Positions 37,946 through 49,919 of a stretch of DNA of 64,000 nucleotides are shown here, one piece after another. Made by a program: the position numbers and the translations under genes. How positions within the stretch are numbered: position 1 is the stretch's first letter; every line of letters begins with the position of its first letter. The notes under the pieces were generated by a model. The model had not been told where the DNA came from, made no database searches, and saw only the letters and a list, made by a program, of their open reading frames with translations. Source of the DNA: Macrosoma leucophasiata (lineage: Eukaryota > Arthropoda > Insecta > Lepidoptera > Hedylidae); contig JAWQUS010000016.1 of assembly GCA_036365455.1 (NCBI GenBank), forward strand, positions 17,879,001-17,943,000, written 5' to 3'.

Positions 37946-40261
37946 GATGATGTGTGAGAGTAAAAGAAAAAACAATTACGCAATCTTTAAGATAACAGAT
38001 TTGGCGTACAACTTCTTACTTTACGTTCTGTATCACTTTATTAAAAATTGGTGCTACACAAAAAAAATCCTCAATATAATATACAGTTTTGATGCCACAA
38101 CAATCATGTTTTCATGTAAATTTTCGTAAATATTAAAAATAATTATTGATTAAGCTCCACTACAGTTAAGAAAAACCCGTCCATAATAATGCGGTTCTAG
38201 AATTTCAAAATCGATATAAGTGCATTATTAAACATACATAGTTTTAACTTCTCACAGAGCTTTGGTTAATTATTCTTTGATCTGACAATCTATGAAACAA
38301 GCTATTCGTTTGTAGCGTACTTCGTCATATTTTCAACGTGATAAATAACGTGCATATGTGGTTCATAATTATATGGTAATAACTGAAACCTTGCAGCCTA
38401 TAGAGATAATAATACTACTAGAGGTCATAATACAGATATACGTGGCTAAAGCCTCTGTGAATCATGGTTTATAGTGAGAAGTATTACCAATAAACACTCG
38501 TCGTGATTGACACATACACAAAGTGTGTTAATATCTGTTTGCATATTTGCCATGTATACTGGCACAGAAATAATCTGTGGTTTTGAGTTACAAAATTATA
38601 GGATTTTTTTATAGAGTTTATTAAACGTATATTAAAGTGAAGAAATAATTAAAACATAGTCATTATATACGTTAAATCCGTTAATTGTATGCACTTATAT
38701 TGATCGTCGCCCAATCTTCGAAGTTTGTAAATATGACAATGTAATTTAAGACATGACACGAAGAGATTACACCTAAGTTAGTTTTTTAGTGTAAATACTC
38801 TCTATTTAGACCATTAGACGCGGTTTCGCGTTTGTATTGTGTATTTTTATCGTGAAAGGCGCGTCACTGGTATGCGGTCGCAATTTAATTTTAAATCACA
38901 CATTTGTAGCCATGCCAGTATACCTGTTAGTATAATAAAAGGTAACACAGTTTATTTGCTAATAAACCAGCATTTTCCATTTTAATTGATTGAATGCTGT
39001 GTTACAATGTATGTTAAACAGTGACTGCATATCGTAGGAGAATCCTTTATAAAGGGTACATATCAATATTTATTAACCTTTACCAGTAATCAATATATTT
39101 TTAACGTATCTAGAAATTTACGTACCTAAAAGTAACCTGAAAGGAGACGTTCCCAAAAGTATGGAGCTTGGGCCCGCACTTTGTACACTATATCGCGAGA
39201 AGAAGCATACAATACTAAATCATTATCAACTATTCAAATAGTTTATTATGCCTTCAATAATAATTAATTGTTGTTGTTCAAAAACAAGAATGTCACAGTA
39301 TCAATATGGTGACATATTGTTATCATACAAAAATTACATAAAATAAATATTCCCGAAAAAAAACAACGATTTAATTTATTTTTTGAATATTTTTCCATGA
39401 CTACGTATTTTTCTCTATCTTTTGATATAGTGTACAAGGTGCGAGGCTAACTTGAAACTTGTCCGTTTACATACAGTTTGTTTCATTGTGGTTACTTTAA
39501 AAAAAAACCAAGAGGATTGAAAACTCTTCAGAAAATTATTACAGTGATGAGGTAAATGTAAATGTGGTAGTAAGTTATTGCCAGCATTGAAACTTACTTT
39601 ATTTATCGAGCTAAGAGACTGGCACAAAGTTAACACAGGCATCTTCACTCAGTGGCATTTAAGTTTGCGCATACTGCGCATGGTTTAATACTTTTTGCTT
39701 TGGTTCATATATTATGGTCCAGAACATTCGCTTCTATGGTCAATAATAATCAATCCTTAAAATAAATATAAAACAAATATGGTATGAAAGTGTCAATTGC
39801 ATCTGAAAGAAAACTGAAGCGGAATCTATATTTCGTGCACTCGAATATTATGCAATAAACAAGTAAATAATGATAGAGTCAGAAAAATAACGCATTTATT
39901 TAAAAATATAACTGTTTAGAAATTATAAGTCATGGTTTAGTAATGGGTATGGCTCATTTTAACATTTTGTTGTCATTATTGTATTTGAATAATAATTTGC
40001 ATCCTCAAATTAATAATAATTGTCGATAGCACAAATAAAGCAATATGTCAATTTTCGGTAATTTATTTTCATTTTATGTCTGCTGCTCTAATACACCTTA
40101 TGGTGCAGTTCGGCAAACTAAACAGTTATTTCATCTGTATATTTCATTTTTTTGTCGGTTTACAAAACCTTATGCAGAATGTCAAGTTTAGTAACGTTTA
40201 TTATATTTTTCCAGACAAGACATAGTACCATCGTTTACAAATGCTGCGCCTTTATATTACT

Positions 40262-40534
40262 AAGGAGATGTTGCGAGCTCGGCCCTGGTTCGTACATGTC
40301 CTCAAAAAATGGGTAAACTAAAGAAGAATCTGAAAAAAATACAATTAATTTAATCAAGAACATATTTTAATTAATTTCCGTGGTTGAAAATGATGAAATC
40401 GTTTGAATTAAATGTGGTGGTAACTCTAAAATATGTTCTTGATTAAATTAATTGTATTTTTTTCAGATTCTTCTTTAGCTTACCCATTTTTTGAGGACAT
40501 GTACGAACCAGGGCCGAGCTCGCAACATCTCCTT
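40262..40534. mobile_element. MITE, AAGGAGATGTTGC family, near-perfect palindrome
   Basis: 273 bp. The first about 110 nt are mirrored almost exactly by the last about 110 nt, a hairpin form of the family seen at 2409, 8283 and 11406. Confidence 0.88.
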
Positions 40535-40814
40535 TTCATTTATTGAGTTAAAAATGTTTATAACATTGTAAATATCATTTCTGCTGTGATATTTTTGTAC
40601 ATTATTGTCCTGTTACGTCTATGAATCGTATTCCTACCTTCGCTCTGCAGTCGTTACTTTAAAATAATCGTTATCTGTATAATAGAGCTATGTGTACCTA
40701 CTAATTTATGTACAATTGTGTGCGTCGTTCCGTATAGTTGTGATTAATATGTATTAAGTGTACTTTACGGAATCTTACTATAATCTTCTGTTAGTTTTTA
40801 AAAGATCCAATATT

Positions 40815-41645
40815 AAAAAAGCGGCCAAGAGGGAGTCGAACTCGCGTTCGCAGGGTTCTATACAGTATTAATTCCCTATGTTATCAGTAATACCATAGAC
40901 TACTTATAGGTTATCCTGTGTAACCTATAGTGAAAGAACTATATTCCTGATTTTCGGCATTGTAGGTTCAGTAATTTCCAGGAACATCCAGGAATGGTCA
41001 ATTTTCGACAATTTTCTTGAATAACATCAAAACTATTAATGTTAAAATAAATATCTTTGGAATTTTTACAATAACACCGATACGTCACACGAACAAGTTT
41101 TAAAAATATTTTTCTAATTTCTTATTTACGCCCCAAACATGCCCCTTCGCTTGAAATTCACTTTTTTTGTTGTTACACATGCTGTTGTAACCCCAACATG
41201 TTTGTGTCTCTGATTGTGACCTGTGTGTACCAAATTTCAACTCAATCAATTCAGTACTTTCGGTGAAAATGTGATCGACAGACGTATGAGTGATCTTAAG
41301 GCGGGTCTACGCTAGACGAACCAAGCACGAGCGAAGCACAAGCGGAGCCGTTCTCGGCTTCGTCGTTCGCGGCGTCAAGTGTAGACGTAAACTAAACACG
41401 TCCACGAGCGCACTGCGAGCGCGAAGCAAATCCCTTTGTGTTCGTCAAAAAACCGACAACAAGCGGCACGCAGCCGAGCACGAACGAAATGCTCGCAGCG
41501 CGCTCGTTCGAGGCTTGTAAGTTGGTCCACACTAGACGAATTGTGTTCGGCTCGTGCTCCGCTCGTGCTCGGCTCTCCTAGCGTAGACGCACCTTTATGA
41601 AAGTTCTATTTTTTTCTTTTGCAAACCTGGCACGGAACCCTAAAA
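40815..41645 (+). repeat. Long dispersed repeat, interrupted by a MITE
   Basis: It begins 'gcggccaagagggagtcgaa' and ends 'ggcacggaaccctaaaag'. The part 'accaaatttcaactcaatc ... ctttcggtgaaaat' matches 17380-17490. The MITE at 41298-41595 is inserted near the 3' end. Confidence 0.65.
41298..41595. mobile_element. G+C-rich MITE
   Basis: The inverted ends AAGGCGGGTCTACGCTAG / CTAGCGTAGACGCACCTT have two mismatches. The inside is rich in 'gctcgtgctcg' style words. It interrupts the surrounding repeat, which marks its borders. Confidence 0.75.
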
Positions 41646-42049
41646 GACGAGAGAAAATTTAAAACAACAATCAAACATAATTTTGATGTGTTTGCATTAT
41701 CCCAAGTTTAATATGCCTTTACGCTGATAATTATGCTATAAGAAACTAACCGCTTACAAAATAAACTTCATCACACGATATTAACATTGTCAGCTTTAAT
41801 GTAGGTGTAAATTTTGATTTCGAATTATATTTTTGTACTTAGATTAAGTTAGGGCATCGCTAAACTTAAGTTTCCTGTTCGAAGGTGCTCTTTGTTTTGT
41901 ATTTAAGTAATTTATAATATTTTCTCTTGTCGTTAGATAATAAGTTGCGTGCACTAATATTTATTGTTAGCAACGTTTTGTAAAGGTGTCAAAAATTATG
42001 ATTTTACAAATCATATTATGGCATAAATGTAATATTTATGGCTTTATAT

Positions 42050-42240
42050 GTATCTTAGACCCTTACGGGATAGGCAGGGACTGTGGAGCGCCAAATATCC
42101 CGTCCTTACGCACCTCCCGTCCCATCTTCTACATTCATCATAAATATAATTATTTTGTAGAAATTAAACTTGCGGATTTTCTCGCGTATAACTCCCAAAC
42201 TTCTTCATACACCCGACGTTTCGGTCGCTTTCCAGCTACC
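42050..42240 (-). repeat. LINE tail (inverted) beside a 'gacgtttcggtcgc' repeat
   Basis: 42055-42115 is the reverse complement of the LINE tail at 57763-58033 ('cttacgggataggcaggga', 'gagcgccaaatatcccg'). 42155-42240 matches one arm of 10688-10800. Confidence 0.6.
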
Positions 42241-43675
42241 GTGGTCACGGGCTGGCTGATAATTATTTTATTCACAGCAAATGTTAGAAAATCGTTTCGT
42301 CATGATAAGTACTATGATTACCGGCGACGACTGCCTACAATAGTCCCGTTCAAACATTTAATCTGTTGATATTGCTCTAAACGATATTATATTATTATAG
42401 GCTGGATAAGACAGTACGACATTAACTGAAAATACTGACCATACAGGTGAGAACTGGCTTAATTGGTTCATGGCTTAGCCATAGAAACTTTTTTATTATA
42501 ATACAGGGTATGTTCCGTTTGCGGGCACTGCAAGATGTGACGTCAGTTCAGTGTACTGCGCTGCTATTTTTTAAATAGTTATAAGTACTGGTTACTTTTT
42601 AAAATGAATCGCTGTCCAATATGCTGGATGTATGTACAATTTAAAATTAAATTACTTTCTTTTTATATAAGGTATTGGTTTTACAAACAATTTCTTTGAA
42701 TTTCTTCCATCTTTTTTAACCGAGTTTAAAAAAACGAGAAGGTTCTCATTATATTGATATAATCTTTAAATGGCAATCAAACAAAACAATAGTGACATGT
42801 TGATCACGTGATCAAACTAAACAATATATAATTTGATTATACATGGAGATTTGTTATGCTGCATGGTTTGTAGAATTTAATGTCGTTTGACCTTGTCCAC
42901 CCTCTATCTATCTTATAAAGGTATTCTTAATTGAAATTTTGAAACTCTTTCAAGATTTGAGTTTAGCACAATATTTATTGTATTAGAACATCTCTGTCGG
43001 GCAGTCAACGAACATTTCATTGCTTTTGCGCCTTTGCAATCACAAAACTCATAACTACCCTAAAAGTTGGGAGTTACAAAAGAAAGATTGTTGATACCCA
43101 CAAAACTCAGTCATTTCTAAAAACGTCTTTAAATTCAATTTAAAGACGCCAAGGTTATAAGACATGTAATTTTTGTTTGGATATAAGATGTAAATATATC
43201 TGATTGTAATTTAAAAACTGCATGATATTTAATTTTATGTAATGAAAAGAACAAGTTGAATTATTAACATTTAGTTCCTGTTGATTGAATTAACAATTTT
43301 TCGTACTTTTAGTATCACTAACTAATTGCCTTAAATAACGTAATTTCGATATCCTCTATTTTCGATTTTCTAAGTTATAAGGTTTAGACAATAATACAAA
43401 AATCATGTCCTCGTGTAGGCAATGCCCTTTTCGAATTAACTTGTTTAATAGGAAGTTAACCAATTTAGATAGGTACCTATATTTTTTTACTTTACTTTTA
43501 AATTTGTAGATGCAAGTATTATGTAAATTAAGGCTTTATTATACTTATAATTAAATTATAGACAATTTTACTTCCCTTTGGAAGTTGTAAGTATACTTTT
43601 TGTATGAAAACTTCTTTATAATTAATGAGATTAAAAGAATAAAGTCACTGATTTTCAATTTGGTGTTTTTATTAA

Positions 43676-43965
43676 CCACTAGCTGTGCCCGCGACTTCGT
43701 CCGTGTGAGAATTTATGATTGTTCAGTATTTACCCGGACGAATTCGTGGGCGCAGCTAGTATAAAAGTAGCCTAAGTTACTCCTTATTACATAAGCTATC
43801 TGCCAGTGAAAGTCCCGTCAAAATCGGTCAAGCCGTTCCCGAGATTAGCGGGGACAAAAAGACAGACACAAAAATTGAAAAAAACGTTGTTTTGGTATAT
43901 TACATGTGCATTTAGTAAAAAGCGGTTATTTTTATATTAATAACTAGCTGTGCCTACGACTTTGT
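43676..43965 (-). mobile_element. Helitron-like repeat end
   Basis: 'agctgtgcccgcgacttcgt' forms a hairpin with 'cggacgaattcgtgggcgc'. 'taagttactccttattac' and 'gttcccgagattagcgg' follow. It is the reverse complement of 53170-53803. The Helitron assignment rests on the CTAGT end style. Confidence 0.55.
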
Positions 43966-44378
43966 TCGCGTGGAATAGTGTCTTTGGGACTTTGGGCAGC
44001 GTTCTTGGATATAAATGTTGGGTACCTAAAAAAATCTACTTTACAGTAATGCTTCTCTGTACACGATATTAGACGTATGGCCATCGGGGATAAAAGCACA
44101 CAGGCTGCTAGGATTGCGAAAAATTGCTAATTATGTGTTTAAACGCTCAGTCGTGTAAGTATCTACCCACAAACATCCATCCTACGCTGAACCGTATTTT
44201 CGAAAAGGCCATTTTAAACTTCAATGCATAATATTTTTTTATAGACAATTATAATAAAATTTCAATCAATTAGTATTACTGACAGATAATGATAGATGAA
44301 AGATAGATCTACACATAATAAATATGCACTCCGTAAGAGCCGGCAGTAGTGAAAAATTGAATACTAACGTTGTACATT

Positions 44379-44555
44379 TGTTTTATATTATTTCGCATGA
44401 ACACATGCTTGTGAAATATATTTTATTTTAAAGAAAAATGGAAAGAAAAATTTGACTTCAGGCGAGACTCGAACTTTCGAAATTTTTCTTTCCATTTTTC
44501 TTTAAAATAAAATTATTTCACAAGCATGTGTTAATGCGAAATAATATAAAACAAT
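44379..44555. repeat. Inverted repeat made from two SINE tails head to head
   Basis: 44379-44455 and 44478-44553 are inverse complements and both match the 3' part of the SINE at 12640-12920, including a scrap of its T-arm ('gcgagactcgaac'). Confidence 0.75.
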
Positions 44556-44589
44556 TATTAAGGGTAAAAGCGACTTTTTTACGATATTC

Positions 44590-44830
44590 AATAAACTGCA
44601 AAGTCTATTATATCGGTTGCCTAACTAGCATAGTTGGCAATAGATGGCGCTGCTGCTACCATAAAGCAATTCAATAAATGTGAAGGAAAGATTTGACAAA
44701 TCGGGCAGGACTTCAGTAGCTCAATTGGAAGAGCGGCTGGACTAGATTCCCAGTAGGCCGCGAGTTCGAGTCTCGCCTGAAGTCATTTTTTTCTTTCCAT
44801 TTTTCTTTAAAATAAAATAACGTTGTACAT
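44590..44830 (+). repeat. SINE with tRNA-like core, second copy
   Basis: Near-identical to 12640-12920: 'cctaactagcatagttggca', 'agtagctcaattggaagagc' and 'gcgagttcgagtctcgcc'. Confidence 0.75.
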
Positions 44831-45135
44831 TTATAACCACTAATACCAACAACACCACTACCACCATCACCACCATCGTCACCACCACTGTCACCACTAC
44901 CACCTCCACCACCACAAACGCCACCAACGCCATCAACGCCACCACCAACACCAATATCACCAAACATTTACGCTACCAATGCTAACAATGACACCAACGC
45001 GACCAAAACCACCACCACTACCATAACCACCACCACCAACGCCGCCACCAACAACACCTACGCCACCAACGACACCAATGACACCAATGACACCAATAAC
45101 ACCAATGACACCAACGACACCAATGCCACCAACGC
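44823..45135. repeat. ACC-rich low-complexity array
   Basis: About 310 nt of ACC/AAC/AAT/GCC triplets occur, partly with a 9-bp period (ACCAATGAC, ACCAACGCC). Minus-strand open frames here (Gly- or Val-rich) are composition artefacts. It follows directly on the SINE. Confidence 0.85.
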
Positions 45136-45801
45136 CTTACATATGTTGTATGGGTTTAATATTTACTTCATTTTTATTTAATTATTTATTATGGAAGGTA
45201 ATATATACAACATAAGATCTAAAAATTCTGTGAAAATTTTAAGCGTCTACTTGCTACCGTTATAGTTATCGAGCAAAAAATATACAACAAAAAAACACGT
45301 TTATTGTATGCCCTCTTGGACTCGTTAACATTTTCATTTTCTTATTTTTAGTAATCAATTTTGTCTTTATAGCGGTATCAGCAATACATAATTTGTGAAA
45401 ATGTTAGCTTTCTAGCTATCACTATTTATGAGATACAGGCTGGTGACAGACAGACAGACGGACGGACGGACGGACAGACAGACAGGCAGCGGAGGATTAG
45501 TAATCCGTAGGGTAAAAACGGTTACCTTTTAGGTACGAAACCCCAAAAAAGATATAACTAAGATACAGAATAGTTTAAAATTATTCGATATGATTCTTTA
45601 AATTGACATAACTTTTTTTATTTCTGAACCGATTTACATGAAACAAACGCTAAATGTTAAATGAAACTTATCATAATATATTAATGAAAACCACAAATCG
45701 AATAAGCCGTTTCTGAAATTAGCGTGCACAAACACACAGACAAACAGATATTTTTCCAGGATAAAAAGTACCCAGTGTTGTGCGCTAAAGGTTAAAGTAT
45801 A

Positions 45802-47667
45802 GAGGAAAGTAAGCAAATATGGGCTACCATTTTGTTTTTGCCTCAAAAATAAAAAACTATTAAAAAGTTAACCATTTTTTGTTGTCAAAATAATCACACA
45901 TACGTTTTTAAAGAGCTAAGTAACAGTTATATGTTCTTAATATTGTAATATATTATTATATTGAGCATTAAACAAAATAAAAAAATAGATGCTAAATATG
46001 GAACAGGTACTCAAATATGGGCTACTAATAGAAACTTATTATATCTACTACGAAAATAACAATTATAAATGTTTATCTTTAAAGAGATCAAAATACTTTA
46101 GTAGATGGATGAAACATGATTTACTTACAAAAATCACTTAATTTACCTACTTTAATCATTTGTTATTTATCCCAAGTTTTCCTTGGTGCTTTTGATTGTG
46201 TTGGCGCCATTCTGATAAAATATAAGTAAGTACCTTCAGAACGACATAACCAACCACTTAAATACTATACATATACTGGTAATAGCTAAAGATGTATATT
46301 ATATAGTAATAGCCCATATTCGAAATTCCTAACTAAAATAAATTTGATCGTGTACTTTACAAATTATACGAGGTGGATCCAAAAGTTCGAAGCCCGACCA
46401 AGAAAATGAAAGAAAAGTGGGTATAATTTTATTTTTATTTTTCGACATAGTCTCCATCTAGCTCAACACACTTCTTCCACCTGAACTGCAACTTGTTTAT
46501 CCCCTCCAAAAAAAGATTCCGGAAGGTCGGCGAAATACTCGTCTACTGCGACTATCACCTCATCTTTGGTCGAAAATTTCGAGCCACCCAAATGTTTTTT
46601 TAAATTTGGAAATAAATGATAATCTGAGGAGGCTAAATCCGGCGAATAAGGTGGGTGGGCAGCAATTCGTAGCCACAATCATGGATTACAGACATTGTTT
46701 CAACCGAAGTGTGAACACGTGCATTGTCTTGATGGAACAAAACTTTCTTACGCAACATTCCCGGCCTTTTTTCTTTTATTTCTTCTCGTAGTCTTCGTAA
46801 AAGGTTACAATAATAACTAGAATTAATAGTTTGACCTTTCGGCAAATAATCTACAAAAATAATGCCCTTCGCATCCCAAAAAACAGAAGCCATGACTTTG
46901 TTAGTCGACAAAACGACTTTAGCTTTTTTCGGTGTAGGTGAGTCAGATCTTTTCCACTATTTGGATTGTTGCTTTGATTCAGGAATATGGTGGTGAACCC
47001 AGCTTTCATCCATGGTAACAAATCTAGACAAAAAGTCCTCGGGATCAGTCTCAAAAAGTTCCAAACAGTCTCGCGAAATTGTAAATCGAACTCGTTTTTG
47101 TTCAGCTGAAAGCTACCTCGGGACCCAGCGAGCAGAAACCTTATGGAATCCCAATTCTTTCGTTATTATGTGTTGCACCCGGCCATAACTAATGTCTGTT
47201 GTCTCAGCTATCTTACCAATGGTCAAACGTCGATCACCCAGTACGAGATCACAAATTTTGTCGATGTTTTCTTTCGTGGTAGAGGTTGTAGGCCGTCCAC
47301 TCCTAGGATCATCTTCAATGCTCTCACGACCGCGCTTAAACTCAGAGCAAAAAATGGAGCGTAAATCATAAAATTAAACTTATATTCAGCAATAAAACAC
47401 ATAGTTACAATGTTTAGACCCAATTCTTTTTAATCAAACAACACATTGATACGAGTACGTACCTCAGAAAACTTTTTGACAGCAGTAACACAAGAATGGC
47501 CGACACTGGCGACAGCTCGCGCGCAATTGACGAGAGTGAGTGAGTGAGATGTTAGAGCGAATGAATGCGATGGACGATCGTCGTTTTTGTCGTTTTTCGA
47601 CTGTAGGTTTTCGAGAATTGTTTGTAGCCCATATTAAAGCACTAGCCCACATTTACTTACTTTCCTC
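45802..47667. mobile_element. TA-flanked DNA transposon containing a mariner remnant
   Basis: 1866 bp. Inverted ends GAGGAAAGTAAGCAAATATG / inverse are about 25 nt long, with TA duplicated at 45800-45801 and 47668-47669. The uninterrupted homologue at 52556 shows the empty site. The subterminal word AATATGGGCTA recurs at 45816, 46014, 46312 (inverse) and 47627 (inverse). Confidence 0.85.
46460..47355 (-). pseudogene. Mariner transposase, broken
   Basis: On the minus strand it reads FKRGRESIEDDPRSGRP, a second helix-turn-helix (LTIGKIAETTDIS), VTMDESWVHH, LFHQDNARVHTS and HPPYSPDLASSDYHLFP. The Asp of TMDE and of QDNA and the SPDLASSD Asp are the mariner-type D,D34D set. The first about 50 residues are missing and several stops and frameshifts occur (near 47115, 46960, 46640). 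'ggtggatccaaaagttcgaa' near 46372 may be the terminal repeat. Confidence 0.85.
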
Positions 47668-47864
47668 TAATCATACCTTTGATAATCATACCAAGTTTCA
47701 TTGTAATCGGATCGGAAGTTTATCTGTGATGCTTGAACAAACAGACAGACAAAAAATTTTCTAATCACTTAATTGGGTTCGGTATCGATCTAGTAACATC
47801 CCCTGGTATTTATTTTCTCAATATTTTTAATGTACAGAATTTACACTTCTACAGTTTTATTATA

Positions 47865-48090
47865 ATAATAAATAAAATACGGATACACTCACAGCCCCAC
47901 AGTAGCCTATAAAACCTGTGTCGTGGGTGCCGTTATATACAAACAACACATACACAAACACCCAGATCCGAAACAAATATCTGTAGGCCATACAACTATT
48001 TGTCCCGGTGCGGGGATCGAACCCGCGACCCTTCGAATCAAACAGTCAACTCACACCGCTGGACCAACCGGGTCGTCAATTACAAACAGA
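47865..48090 (-). repeat. tRNA-derived SINE, inverted
   Basis: On the minus strand: box A-like 'ggttggtccagcggtg', exact box B 'gggttcgatccccgc', a body with 'ggcctacagatatttg' and an AATAATAAATAAA tail at the left edge. Confidence 0.75.
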
Positions 48091-48311
48091 CTCCAATTTT
48101 ATTTATTTGTAGGTAGGTATAGATAATAAAGCTCAGTTCACACGGCATTAATCGATGACGAGGTGATAACTCGCTGAATAATTGCAAGCAAGATTTGTAC
48201 AAAATTTTGAAAAAAAAAATGTTTAAATTGAAAATTTTTGTAATGTTATCTTGTGGACCGGGAAAGAACCTCTATGATATGGTATATGGTGAAAGTCACG
48301 GACAGTAACTG

Positions 48312-48590
48312 AATGTGAAGTGGCAAACAGGCCTGCAGTTCACATTCATAGAAAATATCAAAGATATCTTTGGAAAATATATTCACTTACTGCTGATAAA
48401 CATCAACATTAAAACTAGAGATCTCAATGTATATATGCGCTACCACTCCTAAAGTTGTTATACCTCTGTGCCACAAATTACAGGGCTGTACATTACCAAT
48501 TGACCGGAATACTATAGCGTAGAATACAACCATTTACCTAGATTAGGTTAAGCGGTGGTGGCTAGAGCTCTCCCACCAGCGGATAGCTCA
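48312..48590 (+). repeat. Degraded BMC1-like repeat
   Basis: 'gtggcaaacaggcctgcagt' to 'gctagagctctcccaccag'. From 48590 to 49080 nothing else is seen. Confidence 0.6.
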
Positions 48591-49079
48591 AGATCGGTCG
48601 TTAATTTCTTTGAGTGAGGTTTTTGTCCAACGACGGACGTGTTTTCTCTGACATGAAGATGATGAAGGCAAATGTAATCAGAAGATAAATTAAATACTCG
48701 TAGTATTTTGGAATTAAACATTTAGTTTCTTACATATTATGTAAGTAATAGTCCTATTATGTTAAAAAACGTCCAATTGATCTCTCATTAGATAAAACCA
48801 TGTACGTAAGTAATTTTTCTACAGTAACAAAGGATTGCCCCTCTGGTGCATTTAATTAAAATAATTGGCATTGAATGTTTTAAGCCTAATAATCATAAAA
48901 TATATAAGTGCCAAAAGAATCACTGAAATTTAATGTAAGCCTGAACCTTCACTTTTATTGGATATCATTAGATATACCTACGGGATAACTATTAATATTA
49001 TGAAAGTGTTGTCTTGAAATACCTACATGTATTTCGGCAAGTGTTTGTAAGTTCTGTTCTATTAGATGAGAGAACGTTT

Positions 49080-49645
49080 TGTTTACCTACTTAATTGATG
49101 CAATCGCACATTCGTAAGTTAGGTACGTGAAGACGCGTCACAAGGATAATAGCCCACGTTTCATTGTCGTGACGAGAGGGCCTTTCCCCTCAACGTACCA
49201 TTCACGGTTCCCCGCAAAGTGGCATGTTCCTTCAACAAGTTCCGAAGCACGTGTAGGCTGGGCGGCGCCCCCGGCTCTCCTGCCCCAGCTCTGGTCGGCG
49301 GCCACCGGCACGCATGCGCAGTGCACCGCGCACCCTGCCCGCGCACTCTTCGTCCGCCGTTTTTCAGCCAGACGAGGATTAAAACGTTATGAAAACCCAC
49401 ATTTTCACCAGAAACAAGGTAACAATCCCCAAAAATCCCGATCCCACCGCGCCTTCCCCCGGCCGGGGCTCCCGACGCGCATTCCAACGTCGATGGTGTG
49501 GGAACGCGGGCCGGTAAAAATAGAGCGTTAGAAACGCGACTGGGGTGAGGCAGAATGGCGGGGGTTGAGTGAGCGCCCTACGCCGCACCCTTCGACGTCC
49601 CCTACCTGAGTGCACGTACGAGCGACCTTGACGTGATGCTTTCAG
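49080..49645 (+). promoter_or_regulatory. G+C-rich promoter / 5' UTR region of ZF gene B
   Basis: A CpG-rich island precedes the acceptor of exon 1, so at least one untranslated exon should lie here. Possible donors are ACAAG/gtaaca (49420) and GCCG/gtaaaa (49515). The open frames in it on both strands have no domains. Confidence 0.45.
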
Positions 49646-49919
49646 ACACGGTGAAGCGGCGTGATGAACTTCGCACCGTTCACGGGGCATGTGCCGTCGG
49701 GGACGGGCATCCCGACCATCCACCAGTTCGCGGCGAAGTTCGGGTACGAGGGAGGCGGCGGCGTGGTGCAGGAGAGCCGGTACCAGGGCGGCGGGATGCA
49801 GTTCGCGGTGGCGCCGGCGGTCGACGGGGTCAAGTTCCGGCAGGCCGACAGCGTCGTGGTGGTCAGCAGCGCACAGCCTGGCACAGTCGCTCTCGCTGGC
49901 ATCGCGCCCATACACACCG
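49646..49919 (+). CDS. ZF gene B, coding exon 1
   Basis: The acceptor gatgctttcag is followed by 18 nt and ATG 49664: MNFAPFTGHVPSGTGIPTIH, a Gly-rich patch and FRQADSVVVVSSAQPG; donor ACCG/gtcagt, phase 1. Confidence 0.87.

Larger units (their letters stand above)
35870..43675. other. A+T-rich spacer / 3' region of gene A
   Basis: I see no coding exon here. Apart from the repeats listed separately (36857, 37812, 40262, 40815, 41298, 42050) the DNA is A+T rich and unique-looking. Several AATAAA motifs could end gene A transcripts. Confidence 0.5.
45140..47850 (-). repeat. Helitron-like repeat interrupted by a DNA transposon
   Basis: 45140-45800 and 47668-47850 are the reverse complement of 52353-53168. 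Shared landmarks are 'acagacagacagacgg' type tracts at 45447-45489, 'ggataaaaagtacccagtg' and 'accaggggatgttac'. Confidence 0.75.

Noticed and set aside
44713..44967. Gly-rich and Val-rich minus-strand ORFs
   Set aside because: They come from the ACC triplet block in different frames.
49127..49915. ORFs on both strands around the start of gene B
   Set aside because: The CpG-rich composition removes stop codons. Only the spliced frame starting at 49664 matches gene A.
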